Positions 22,069-61,263 of a stretch of DNA of 64,000 bases are shown piece after piece. The DNA comes from Arctopsyche grandis. Taxonomy: Eukaryota; Arthropoda; Insecta; Trichoptera; Hydropsychidae. Every line of letters begins with the position of its first letter. The first letter of the stretch is position 1. The position numbers and the translations under genes were made by a program. The notes beneath the pieces were generated by a model. It saw only the letters and a list, made by a program, of their open reading frames with translations, searched no databases and was not told where the DNA came from. The DNA lies in assembly GCF_051622035.1 (NCBI RefSeq), contig NC_135360.1:6200001-6264000 (forward strand). The letters run 5' to 3'.

Positions 22069-23278
22069 CAGAGAAATGTTATAATTAAAGAGCGGACCAA
22101 CTTTGCGCCGTGCTTTATTCATTTTTATGATGAAACTTTTTTTATGCTCTCTAGCTTTGTAGTTTTCCGTGTTTCCTGGAAAAAGCACGCTTCCGGTCCT
22201 ACATCTATGTAGTTATAATAACACTGTTCGACACGAAAATTAATTTTGAACAGGAAATTGACAGATTTTGAGACGTCGACCGAACAACACCAAGATATAG
22301 AAAAATCGCGCGATTTAAAAAACACACATATCTCCGAATCTCGAGCCAATCAACATTTTTTATTACCAGATTCGTGTTTACTGGGCATATATCTATAAGA
22401 AAAGTCAAATCTCGTCTTTGAACCAAAAAAAAGTTGTCATTTGTCGAACAGTGTAATAGAAGTGCCCTTACGAATAAATAAATTGTATCAATATTACGCG
22501 ATACGACTCCATAACTACGCTAAAACGCACGGAATACAATTAGGGTCATCACATATTCACTTCAGAAATTACAGTTTTATTTTGATATAGATTTATTTAC
22601 AATTTGAGTATATTGTGGTGTTGGGCGTTGGTGGCCAATCCGTTTCTTTTCTCAGTTGGTGGATTATTTTTATCCACTTTTTTGTATTTGTCTGTCCTTG
22701 GGAACTCTAAAATTCACTTGTAATGTATAGTTTCAACAAAAATATGTATAATATAAAATGAGCGATGTTTATATTAATTAAACTTAAATAATTGGTTATT
22801 AATATAATAATAATTATAATTAAAATCGAGTATATTTATATTTATAATTATAATTTATAGTTATAACTGAGTATTCGGCGCCACCAAGAGAAATGTTTTT
22901 ACATTTATTTAAAAATAATTTTTACATTTCTCTGGTGCCACCCCTGAAATGTTATGTAGAATGCGGGCGATCGCCATGACACTTTTAAAACTGTCAAACT
23001 ACGATTTTAATTGAATAATATGTTACTTAAATAATCAATTTATTTATAAAAATGTATCCCATGTTGTTTATTGTGTGTTTTTGAATGCATTGTTCAATTT
23101 TTAACGATGCACTTGCCCTTTGCCCTTGCCTAGAAAAGATTTTATCGGACATATGTACGTCGAGCACCAAGCATCAAATACGACTGATGCCAAAATTATT
23201 TAGGAATGTCTGTGGACAATCGTCACTTGACAACAATGTAACGCCTAAAGGCACTTCTATTATTATAACATTTCTCTG
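22069..23278. mobile_element. hAT-type MITE family H1, copy a
   Basis: Ends CAGAGAAATGTTATAAT and TATTATAACATTTCTCTG, shared with copies at 32777, 38291 and 50534. Those flanking duplications identify the family as 8-bp hAT type; this copy's flanks no longer match. Carries a CACTG-ended element inside. Confidence 0.75.
22222..22453. mobile_element. CACTG-ended MITE nested in H1 copy a
   Basis: CACTGTTCGACACG ... TTGTCGAACAGTG with TAA on both sides (22219-22221, 22454-22456). Removing it and one TAA restores the host MITE sequence seen elsewhere. CACTG ends with a 3-bp duplication suit the CACTA/Mirage/Chapaev group. Confidence 0.83.
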
Positions 23279-23823
23279 ACATATGTACATATACAGTAGA
23301 ACCTCGAATATCCGGACTAATTGGAGATGAAGGTAGTCTCCAGATAATGAAAAATTCGGATAATCGTAAAAATCACAATTGAAAGGGAAAAACGTGTACA
23401 TTCAGTATGAACAATTTTTGTTTGTCTACATTTACATTCAATATATAATTTCGAAAGAGTCTTTGTAAGGTTTAATGTGTGTAATTATGTAAGGTTTGGG
23501 TGTTAGAATCCGTGACGTTAAATTTATTAAAAAATACAAATGAATACATTCAAATAAATTTAAATAAAATAAAACTATTCAAATAAATTTATTAAAATGT
23601 TTACTATTAGATTAGCCATGTTTAAGCGGTTTATATTACAAATACCGAGCGAAGCCGGGCAAAACCACTAGTACATAATAACATGAAGATCAATTTTAAA
23701 TTAATCTTTAATAAGAAATTCAATTATGGATTTTTGCTTAAAGTTAGTTATTCTTTTTGAAGCTGCCAAATCGCGGATACTTTTCATACAATAATGGACC
23801 AGATAATACACCCTTAGACTTCT

Positions 23824-24156
23824 TTATTTGACAAAAAAAGTTCTAAGACATTTAAAACATTGATTATATCTAATTTGTCTTTTAATGATAATACAACACG
23901 TTTTCTTTTCAATATTGGTAATATATATATTTTTTTTTTGTGTTGTCCAATAAGCCGAGTATCCGTTTATCTTTATGTAACTTCTTTGTGAAAAGTGTGT
24001 TTCTGATATTAGTGCTAGATCGATGTTGTTTGTCTTTAGAAACACTTCAAGTTCATGGACTCTCTGATTGAGTCCGTTTGCATTCCATGTTAATATGCGT
24101 AGGGAATTATCTGTCATTTTTATTATGTTTACTTGGTGATTTGCACTGATTTTCAA
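23824..24156 (-). pseudogene. LINE ORF2 N-terminal endonuclease fragment
   Basis: From the internal ATG at 24117, MTDNSLRILTWNANGLNQRV then LALISETHF is the N terminus of an AP-like endonuclease. It degenerates within about 80 codons and no reverse transcriptase follows. The element thus keeps its 5' part and lost its 3' part, the reverse of normal LINE truncation. Confidence 0.8.
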
Positions 24157-25498
24157 TTTTTTCCACTCTGGTTATGAGCCAGTTGAGTTGGTGTTTTATT
24201 TCAGTTTGAAAGTCACATAGCAACTGCATCATGCCACCGATGGTAGGTTCAGTTGATTTATTTTCCTGCCCGATATCTTGTTTGCTTTTGTCTGCTTGGG
24301 ACTTAGCTGCTTCACTATATGTTTTGTCCACAGTTGTTTGTTTATCAACAACTTCAATTTGATTTTGTTGTACGCGTTGTGTTACTGTTACCTTTTTGGG
24401 TTGTGATGCTTTTATCTTTTTTTTATAGACCTCACACCCCCTGTAGCTAGCTGGATGTCCTTGCTGGCCACACAGGGCACAAGTTGGGGGAACATTTTTC
24501 TGCTTGTTGCATTTTGTTGTGTGATGGTCTGCGGCACATTTGACGCATTTAGGTTGTCGATTGCAAAATTTTTTTGTATGCCCAAGTTGTTGACAGTTTG
24601 TACACTGAGGGATGTCTTTTACTTTCATTGGTGGTTCAATTGTTACTCTGCAATGTAGAAGTTCTTTAATACCATATACTTCTTTGCAGTTTTCTTTTGG
24701 CACCAGGTCTACAAAAAATAGTGGGAAATGTTTTATTTGTCTTTCACCATCGGTTGTAAATTTCTTCATAATATTTGCCACATTGGCCACTTCATATCCT
24801 TTATCTTTGAAAGAATCTTTTATTTCATTAACGTCTGTTGATGGCGGTAAACCTCTAACAACCACTCTATAGCACCTTTCATTCTTGAGTTGATAGGTGT
24901 GGTACTCTAGATTGTGAAGGGGGTTTTCGTTGTCTTTACATTCACGTTGTTTTAAATCATTTAGTGTTTTTTTGATTTTGCGATAATCTTCTTCGGTTTG
25001 TGTAGTGATTTTGATACTATTATTTGAAATTAATTTAAATTGGCATTGAATGGGTGGTGTTTCTGTTGTTGATAATAGATGAGCTCTAAACTTATTGAAG
25101 TCAATAACATTGCTCACATAAATAGGTGGTGGAAGTGGTTGTTTGTTAGGTTTATTGGTTTGCTGTTTTTGTGTTTCTTTCAGGTTATTTTGCGGGGAAG
25201 ATAATACTTTATCTATTTTTCTTTTTTTACTTCTTTTCTCTGCATTTTGGCTAAGTTCATTTTCAAGTTCTTCTTCATCCGTGTAGTAGTCTTTATTCAT
25301 ATTGTCAAGACTTTTGCTCCTATTTAGAATAGATGTAGAAGGCCTGGATTTTTTTTCCATTGTTTCAATTCTTTTCTTTAAATCGGTTATAGTTATCTCA
25401 TATTGTTTGCATCTGATTTCATATTGTTGGCATATATGTGTAAGTTGATCATACGGATCGTACTGCTGCGCCAGTGGCACTGGATTATCTGTGTTCAT
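24107..25498 (-). CDS. Jockey-type LINE ORF1 (gag-like, zinc knuckles)
   Basis: 463 codons, intact. The N-terminal region has a coiled-coil-like stretch. The middle holds the PRE_C2HC-type segment (RCYRVVVRGLPPST ... YGIKELLHCRVTIEP). CCHC-type knuckles follow: CTNCQQLGHTKKFC, CVKCAADHHTTKC, CALCGQQGHPASYRGC. This RNA-binding protein packages the LINE transcript in the family. Its last bases overlap the ORF2 start in another frame (ATGACAGATAA), suggesting termination-reinitiation. A 5' leader remains to the right. Confidence 0.85.
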   Translation of the reverse strand: MNTDNPVPLAQQYDPYDQLTHICQQYEIRCKQYEITITDLKKRIETMEKKSRPSTSILNRSKSLDNMNKDYYTDEEELENELSQNAEKRSKKRKIDKVLSSPQNNLKETQKQQTNKPNKQPLPPPIYVSNVIDFNKFRAHLLSTTETPPIQCQFKLISNNSIKITTQTEEDYRKIKKTLNDLKQRECKDNENPLHNLEYHTYQLKNERCYRVVVRGLPPSTDVNEIKDSFKDKGYEVANVANIMKKFTTDGERQIKHFPLFFVDLVPKENCKEVYGIKELLHCRVTIEPPMKVKDIPQCTNCQQLGHTKKFCNRQPKCVKCAADHHTTKCNKQKNVPPTCALCGQQGHPASYRGCEVYKKKIKASQPKKVTVTQRVQQNQIEVVDKQTTVDKTYSEAAKSQADKSKQDIGQENKSTEPTIGGMMQLLCDFQTEIKHQLNWLITRVEKIENQCKSPSKHNKNDR

Positions 25499-25872
25499 TT
25501 TTCAGAACGGGTGCAAAACTGCGCCGCGCCGGTGACAGCGCGGCAACAGTTTGATTTTGTTGTTGTATATTCACTTATTATATTATATTATTGCAACTTT
25601 AAATTTTATTATAATAATTATTATATATTTATAAAATTTATAAATGTTATATCGAACGCGATAAGGCGATAACGCACATCGACCGATTGCAACCGTGTAC
25701 ATATTGGTAATATTAAAAATAAATATTTAAATTGCGATCAGATTTTCAAGAAACGAACGTCCTTTCTAGTATCGAATTTTGAAGACAACTAAACTCATTT
25801 CTCTGTCCTATTTTTGAAATTTTATAGTATGCATTTCAAAGCAGCAAAATCCGGATAATCGAGGTTCTACTG

Positions 25873-27148
25873 TAAGTTCATACATTGTACATGTGTATGT
25901 ACCCGAGTATGAAATTAAATAAAATTTATGGTTTAAAAAAAAATTATATCAAAAATAAAGTATTACAATTAGAATGTGTCAATATTCTATCTGGAAGTTA
26001 CAAAAAATAAAATATTTAAATATCGATTTCGTAAATATGTACATCCGTTGTTGTTCAAACATTTTATACATACAGTTGGTGAATACAAACACTTGTAAAA
26101 AACATTTGTAAAAAACGTCTTATTATTTTTCTAATCACGTAAAATGATTATTTTTATTAATGCGTACTAAATTCACCATTTAACGATGTAAATTAATATT
26201 TATATATGTAAATGTATATACATATTTTATATTGAGATCAAAATTAGCTTTTAAATATGTATGTACATATTTAAATCTTCATGGATGACTACAATAATAT
26301 TCAAAATTAAATTGAAATATGTAGTATATAACGAGCTCATCGAATCGCTCGTTATTACTCAAGTGAATGTAAGTTGGAAGAAAAAAGTAAAAATTAGAAC
26401 ATTTTGTATTCTAAAAACCATATACGATGAATGCCAGAGCACTGTGAGAATGTACCAAATTTGATTGACTGTAGATTTGCATAATAGACGATTACGGATT
26501 ATCTGGCACTCGAGTTCTCGTTAGTATGATATATCACGTGGGTAAATCTCGATAGATGGAATTTTCGGGCGCCCGATATTCCCCGATCGAGATTTTAGTG
26601 ACGTGCGCGATATCATTTTGTGCGGAATAATCACCGAACCATATATTATATATGTATATAAAAAAGGACGCGATGTAAGTGTGTATGTATGTGGCGGATG
26701 CATCGACAAGTATGGAGATTTAAAAAAACAAATTTTAAAATACTAGGAGTATACGTTATGCATAGGGATGTGGCGTGACGACCGATCGTGACGAGAAGAC
26801 GCGGGGAAGTATGGAGGGGGGGGGGGTGGACAAATTTTCCTGATATTGAGCAAGTTGGAACGGGTGGCGTCAGCGTTGGATGTGCTTCGCGGAAGCGTAC
26901 ATCCACGAAGACACACACACACACACTCATCCATTATTTTGACGCGGGCGAACGGGGAGCGATTTACAAATTACCTTACACTATATTTATACATCACATA
27001 TAACTTTATTTTAATTCGTGTATTAATTTCTTCCCAAAGGCACCCGTGGAAATCAACGGGCACAACACTAGTAATATAATAATAACATCAAAATTTTCCG
27101 CATAGTTAATACAATATGAATAAATTAAATGGGTTTGAAATTCTATAA
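25873..27148. other. Intergenic AT-rich region, no gene seen
   Basis: About 26470-26640 (TATCTGGCACTCGAGTTCTCG ... GATTTTAGTGACGTG ... ATCACCGAACC) resembles 51330-51470 and is an unassigned repeat. Near 27038-27070 a hairpin GCACCCGTGGAAATCAACGGGC is followed by ACAACACTAGT, a Helitron-like 3' end. Confidence 0.5.
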
Positions 27149-27707
27149 TGGTGCGTACGCACCAAGCCAACGAACGGCCCACAGGCCAACTTTTATAACC
27201 AGTAGCGGACAAAATATCGAAATAAAAATTAAATTAAAAAATTGAAATTAAATATCAAAGTAAAGCTAAAGAGCGAGATTGAGCTAAAATGAGATCATCG
27301 TTGATGTTTTGAATTATGACGATACGCATTTACAACCAGAGAAATATTGCAATTTCTCTGTTTACGAGCGAAAAAAAATCTTGTTATTAATTCTTAAAAG
27401 TCGTCACGATATCCACTACCTGTATGTGATTGTTGATGAGCTCAATGATAATTTTAGCTCAATCTCGAAAATTTATTTAAATTGTGTATGCATGTTCTGT
27501 TTTAACTTTCAATATTTTATTTTTATTTTAATATAATGATTATAATTTTATTTTGATATTTGAATTTAATTTTAATATCATAATAATAGTTAAAATTTTG
27601 ATATTTAATTTCAATTTTTTAATTTAATTTTTATTGCGATATTTTGTACGCTACTGGTTTTAAAACTTGGCCTGTGGGCCATTCGTTGGCTTGGTGCGTA
27701 CGCACCA
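27149..27707. mobile_element. Harbinger-like MITE, copy 2
   Basis: Inverted termini of about 42 bp start TGGTGCGTACGCACCAAGCC and match with one difference. TAA flanks both ends (27146-27148, 27708-27710). The first 16 bases of each end are themselves a perfect palindrome. Non-coding, AT-rich interior. Confidence 0.87.
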
Positions 27708-28127
27708 TAAGATAAATGAAAATAAAATAATTAGACGGTATATGTATGTAGTAAACATATGTGCATGGACATATTTTTACGATCCCATATTTAAAAATAA
27801 AACATATTTTTAAAATTTTCATGTTTGCAGCTATTTGGTTAATGAAAATTTATTAGGAAGATTTTGTGAATATTTCGTCAGAATTATCAAAACAAAAGCA
27901 ATTTCGAAATTTAAAATGCTTTTTTTACAGACATAAAAAAAGTTTTAAAATTAATCAAACACAGGTGTTCTTGTGCAAAAACGGAACATCAATCATATCG
28001 ATTGTTTGATCGCAGAATTGATGACAAATTACCTTTTGCGTCAATGCATACCGACTGAACCACCAACTGAAAATTCTTTTCAGATATTGTTCCACTTTCG
28101 TTTCATGTGCGTCGCTACAACGGCAAC

Positions 28128-55977
<27,850 letters not shown>

Positions 55978-56013
55978 AACGCTAAAATAATTGTGTCAAA
56001 AATGTATTGAATG

Positions 56014-56019
56014 AATAAA
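56014..56019 (+). terminator. Poly(A) signal of gene 3 (AATAAA)
   Basis: Canonical AATAAA 37 bases after the stop. Confidence 0.68.
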
Positions 56020-56339
56020 CTTTAGAAGCATTGCAATCTGAATTATTATCTTCTTTCTGTATTTTATGTTACTAACATATATTTAGTAGAACATGAAAAC
56101 ACGTTATCATGTTCCACTATCTTACTTTCTGGAATTGTGACGAATCCCTTTATATAAAATAGATATAAATCCCACACAAACTTGCAAATTCCTTCAAGTT
56201 TACACACACGCAGTGTTTATATATCATGAAAGCTTATTTTACAAATGATATAGGGCCAATTTTAAATGCAAAGGAAACGAATACATAAATTGAAACTGTA
56301 TTAGTGATATATAATTGTAAAATTATGTAAAACAACATA

Positions 56340-56385
56340 GTGTTGTGCCCGATGAAATATCATCGCATGGGCTATGGCATATCAA
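56340..56385 (-). repeat. Helitron-like end, inverted
   Basis: GTTGTGCCCGATGAAATATC and ATCGCATGGGC form the same hairpin as 47560-47605 in reverse. Confidence 0.4.
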
Positions 56386-56454
56386 GTTATTAAATAAAAA
56401 AAAATTAAAAGAAATGTGTCGGTCCCTGTGTTCGATCCGCACGCGGTCGTATTT

Positions 56455-56790
56455 TTTACATACCTCCTTTACGTTTCACATGGCTTTCGTGTTAGTGGTC
56501 ATTTTTATCTCTTATCTGATCGTTTTCATACTTTGCCATATTGCTCATTTTGGTCATCAATATAAGTTAATGGAGCCTCCGCCATTACGATGGTGCAAAT
56601 ATATCGTGTAAGACGCGTTTGTAATTTGTCCGCCGACATTCTATTTGACGTTTACGGTTGACGTTTGTTTGTTAGTTTTAAACATAGATGGCGATAGTAA
56701 AAAAAAATATTGGTGTTTTTATTCAAAATAATAATTTTATATACAAATTATAGAAGAGGTATGTTTTTAAAAAACTTTTTTTTATATATT
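56455..56790. repeat. Dispersed repeat, copy 2
   Basis: Matches 53870-54180 (TTACATACCTCCTTTACG, TAATGGAGCCTCCGCC, GATGGCGATAGTAAAAAAAA). Nature unknown. Confidence 0.72.
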
Positions 56791-56886
56791 TGTTTTTTAT
56801 TATACATATAATTATTATACCAGGAAGGCCTTACAGGTAAACACCGATGCGCCTTCCTGGCCAATTACAAACAATACAGCATTTTT

Positions 56887-57800
56887 ATTTATTATATAAT
56901 ATTTGAGATATGCAAGATTATTCTCCAATCCTTTGTCTTCTCGCTTGCTTTTCAATTCGCTTGTGAGAAGTAAGCTAGAGTATAATGCGATTGTGTGGAA
57001 TCCGCATGAAGCAAATTACTCTCTGATGATTGAGAAAGTGCAAAAAGCATTTCTTCGTTTCCTATATAGGAAAGAATATGGGTATTACCCATATCTCTAC
57101 CCCACTCCTTTCCTTTTGGGCATGCTTGGGTATAATTCCCTTGAACTTCGGAGAAACTTCTCATTAATTCGTTTCGTTCTCCTGCTCTTACGTGGTAATA
57201 CGTCATGCCCGTTGTTGCTGGAGCAGTTGGGGCTTTATGTCCCTATTCACTATGTGCGTGGTAGACATCATCATTTGCTGGCTGTACCTCCTGCCCGCAC
57301 AGTCCTTTTTCGAATGGCTCCTATTCCAAGAGCTATCCGACTTCTTAATGAAATCGTTGCTGCCGAGACTGAATGTGATATTTTCCACCTTAGTGAGCGT
57401 AAATTGTCGGAAATTACTCTAACCCATTTATCTGGTAGTCTGCGCTCATCATTGTTTTCATGATTGATTGTGATTTATGAGTGAAATTTTGATTAACTCT
57501 CTTCCATTTGGGCCTTACAGGGATGTTTTGTATTTGTAGTTGTTTCTTACATATTTATTGAAACTGGCTGTAGGTGCAAGGCATTCCTTATGCTATATTT
57601 TATTTGATATTTTTACTTTATCTGTTATTATAAATGCTATTTTTTATGTATGTATGGATGTATTTATGTTTATGTTTAATTGTTATTTTGTTTTTTTTCT
57701 TTTTTGTGTTATATTTTTTGACCATTGTGGCGCTTTAGGAATTCCTGTTATGCCACAATGGTCTGTTTAAAAAAATAAATAAATAAATAAATAATACAAG
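56887..57800 (+). pseudogene. LINE 3' end, copy 2, with tail hairpin
   Basis: A continuous frame from about 56903: LLFNSLVRSKLEYNAIVWNP, KVQKAFLRFLYRKEYGYYPY through to a stop at 57463. The T-rich 3' region, hairpin ACCATTGTGGCG...TGCCACAATGGT (57721-57762) and (AAAT)n tail follow. Closely related to 52253-53117. Confidence 0.85.
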
Positions 57801-57899
57801 TCGCTGAATTACGAGACACTGACTTAAACTCGCAATTTAACGAGGCACGTAAATTTTATTTTACATTAATCATACTCAAATAGTGGTGACATAGTAGGT

Positions 57900-58100
57900 A
57901 GGAAGGATTTTAGCCAAATTTTAATCGGGAACCGTTTCAACAATGAAATCAGAGAAAATTGGCAAACTCTGACAGGAAACGATCGACCTGGAGTCAGAAA
58001 TATCCAGGTCTGACCAGCAGCATTACAGATATACTCAGTAAAATTCTTTTCAATCGAGGTCAGCTCATGGGATCGAATCCGGCGCCTCTCGGTGTTATTT
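57900..58100 (-). repeat. SINE copy, - orientation
   Basis: GGGAACCGTTTCAACAATGA, AAATTGGCAAACTCTGACAG, CGATCGACCTGGAGTC, CCAGGTCTGACCAGCAG, GGATCGAATCCGGC (B-box complement). Confidence 0.75.
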
Positions 58101-59149
58101 CAAATACCTTTTAAATGTATTTAATTTAATATTTATATTTAATTGTTTGATATGAAAAAAATGGCAAAAATACTTACCTACCTATGTATATTATAAATAA
58201 TATAAAACACCAATAGGAAAATTAATTAATTAAATATTTTTTCAATAGATGACGCTAAATGCTCAGAGACTTGCCTATCAGAAACATTGGTAGCTAACAG
58301 TATATATAGATGTTTTTCATTTTGTTATTATATTCGTACATTTTGTTAGCGTTTTAGCTGTGACGTACATATGTATGTAAAATCGAAACGACTATTATAG
58401 TACGGCGAGCGTTATCTTACACAGACACACTCACACAGAATAGCGATATTATGTATATACATATCTATTACTGATACTGATACGCCTAGTTGACCAGAGC
58501 GAATCGTGATATAATAGTATAAGTAATATATACTTATAATAGTATAGAGTAAAACACGCCATCGTGAAACAAAAACACTGTGCATGTAATTTCATAACAA
58601 TATGCAGAATTGTTGAAAGTTTTATGTACGTATGTAGTATTCAGTTGTTCAGCATCTACTACGTAGATATATGTAAATGGGAATTGATGGCAAAAATCAC
58701 GGAGCAAATGAAGCGTTGATGGAATCCATCATTACCGGAGTCGTTACAGTAAAATGGTCTTTTATTATTAAACGACGTTGTGGGAGGTTGTGGGTGTCTA
58801 TTTACGTCCACTCATTTTCGGGAGGAAAATGGAAGGATGGGGAGGGAAAACACTTCACACTGTGCCCTAACCCTTTCCCCTTCCCTATCACGTCACCATG
58901 GAGACTTGTGTCATATCAAAGTGTAATCGAATGTTCATCTACGTCAAGGTTGCACGAAATATATACATACATAAAGCGCGTATTTAATTTTTGATAAAAT
59001 AATATGTGTAAGTAAAATAAGTGGTGAATCATCATTGGAAATATTAGCGTCAAATTACAATGCTTTGCGTATAAGAACGGAAAGTGTTTTGAAATTTTAA
59101 TTCTTCGGGGGTAGTTTTTCATTGACACCTATAGAGAAGAGCATCGTAA
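58101..59149. other. Intergenic, no gene seen
   Basis: A 105-codon frame at 58677-58994 has no recognisable domain, and I do not call it. Sequence is AT-rich with short TACATATGTATGTA motifs. Confidence 0.5.
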
Positions 59150-60034
59150 TGGTGCGTACGCACCAAGCCAACGAACGGCCCACAGGCCAACTTTAAAAAC
59201 CAGTAGCGTACAAAATATCGAAATAAAAATTAAATTTAAAAATTGAAATTAAATATCAAAATTAAAACTATTATTATTATATTAAAATTAAATTCAAGTA
59301 TCAAAATAAAATTATAATCATTATATTAAAATTAAAATTAAATATTGAAAGTTAAAACAGAACATGCACATGCACAATTGACCTAAAATTAGATCATCAA
59401 CAATCACATACAGGTAATCCTCGACTTTTGTTTGTCGAAGATGTTTTGACTTACGAAAATACGCACTAAGATCGAAAAAAAATCAAAGAATTATTATTTT
59501 TACTTCCCCGTAATGCGCAGTTACTGAGAATATATCATGTATTGGTATGGGTGATCCAACGATTTTTGCTAACCCGGGGTGTTGTCGGTCTCGTCGAAAT
59601 AAATCAAGTAATAAAATCATTTCAGAGGTAAAATTTATCGGATAATGTGTGATTATTAATTTTATTTCGACGAAAGAAAAAAAGCCCTTTGACAAATCAC
59701 CGACATCCGACACCGCGTTTTTTTATGAATTGTTTTTTTTTATCGATCATCCAAGTGGAAATACAGTAACATCTCGTGACGACTTTAACAATATTTTTTT
59801 TCGCAGAGAAATTATAATATTTCTCTGGTTTTAAATGCGGTATCGTCGTAATTCAAAATATTGTTGTAATTCAAAACATCAACGATGATCTAATTTTAGC
59901 TCAATCTCGCTCTTTAGCTTGATTTTGATATTTAATTTCAATTTTAAAATTTAATTTTTATTTCGATATTTTGTACGCTACTGCTGGTTAAAAAGTTGGC
60001 CCAAAATCGTCGTTGGTTTAGTCCGTAAGCACCA
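59150..60034. mobile_element. Harbinger-like element, copy 3
   Basis: TGGTGCGTACGCACCAAGCC at the left, GGTTTAGTCCGTAAGCACCA at the right, TAA on both sides (59147-59149, 60035-60037). Interior shares GATGATCTAATTTTAGCTCA and ATACAGGTAATCCTCGACTT with copy 1. Confidence 0.83.
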
Positions 60035-60061
60035 TAACGTGAGTGCCCTGGCATTTTTTGT

Positions 60062-60459
60062 GCCGCGGCCACCACTTCGATCTAACGCGTGCGAGTGAGA
60101 TCGCGTGTGAGGGAGAAAACCGATGTCAGTTAACGTGTACGGAATAGCTAGCGACTGCCGATGAATTACATATGTATGTATGTAGTTGATAAACTCTACG
60201 AGTTATAAACAATATGTGCCGCGAATATCAAGAGGTTGCGTGGCTCTAGAGCAGAGCATCGTAACCTTTGGATATTCACGGCACACATCGTAGAGTTTGT
60301 CAGCTACGTACATATATATGTAGTTCATCGGCAGTCGCTAGTTATTCCGGATATGCGTAGGGGCAAAACAGTAACTAACATCGGCACGCATTAGGCCGAA
60401 GTACTGTTCGGAGAACACATGTTACCGCGGTGCACATGTTACGATGCTCTGCTCTAGAG
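60062..60459. repeat. Inverted-repeat element
   Basis: Perfect 22-bp arms at 60244-60265 and 60438-60459 (AGCAGAGCATCGTAAC core). A further inverted partial copy (60062-60240, GCGACTGCCGATGAATTACA vs 60310-60340) precedes it. Related sequence at 34322-34560. Confidence 0.72.
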
Positions 60460-60767
60460 GATAAAAAGGCTTAGGTTAGGTTATTTGCTCTACTTCTGGA
60501 GGAGTGGTTGGCTGAACTGGCATTTGAGTTTGCTGCACTGGTTTTTATATTGTTTTTTGGTTCGCAGCTGGGTGATGAAGTCGTTGTTAGAGGTCACTCC
60601 GATAGAGGTCGCTCGTTGTGCAGCTGTGCAATGAGTACGTTCCGGGTTCCGAATCGCTTCACGCGTGTCTACAGGATGTTGTTTGGAGGTCCATCAATGT
60701 CAGTGGCGGCTCGTCCACATGGGGTGCGAGTCTGCAGCCCTCCCAGTATAGTACAAATTCATGCTAT

Positions 60768-61141
60768 TGTTGCGTAGGGGTGGGTGGAGGATCCAAGAAA
60801 AAGGCCAAAGTCGTGTCACAGTATTTATTGATGATTAAGGAGATACACACACTGGCAGTGCTCCGTCCAGAATGTCTTGATATCGCCTAAGTACCGCCTT
60901 ATAACGGATAGGTCACTCGACGTCCGGTTTGTTTACCTATTGTTATGGTCACGTACTCGGATATGTATTCCCACGACACTCCACTCCACGGGAATGCGAC
61001 CTACTACTACGCCAATTCGGTGGCCATTGTTTAGCTTACTTGCACTTAGTTTGCAGATAATCTTCGAAACCAATTATAACGGTCACACTCGGCCTAATCC
61101 GATTGCACTTAACCGGCGGCTCTTTTTTAGTATACGTAACA
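60768..61141 (-). mobile_element. Solo LTR, family L1, copy 3
   Basis: TGTTGCGTAGGGG ... TATACGTAACA, 374 bp, perfect CTAT duplication (60764-60767, 61142-61145). Ends 122 bp before the LINE ORF1 start. Confidence 0.9.
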
Positions 61142-61263
61142 CTATTTTTGTCATCCATATGTTGATTACGTGTGTGGCGATTTGGACAACGAAATTGTAA
61201 CAATTAAAAAATTAAAAATAAATTTGTAATATATAATTATGTGTACGTCCTAAGTGTATAATA

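Larger units (their letters stand above)
23294..25872. mobile_element. pogo/Tigger-type MITE containing a LINE fragment
   Basis: Inverted ends CAGTAGAACCTCGAATATCC and ATCGAGGTTCTACTG each abut TA, the Tc1/mariner-type duplication. The ends read as pogo-like by recognition. A CTAG-ended repeat tail (AGCGAAGCCGGGCAAAACCACTAGT, about 23646-23670) and the LINE at 23824-25498 lie inside. Confidence 0.75.

Noticed and set aside
23085..23279. Small + frame near the end of H1 copy a
   Set aside because: Lies entirely in a non-coding MITE and ends in its terminal repeat.
58677..58994. 105-codon + frame in intergenic DNA
   Set aside because: No recognisable domain or signal, and unlike the local genes in structure. 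Could not be supported.
60508..60890. Two + frames before the LINE
   Set aside because: They run through a CAGTGGCGGCTCGTC repeat end and into a solo LTR, so they are not genes.
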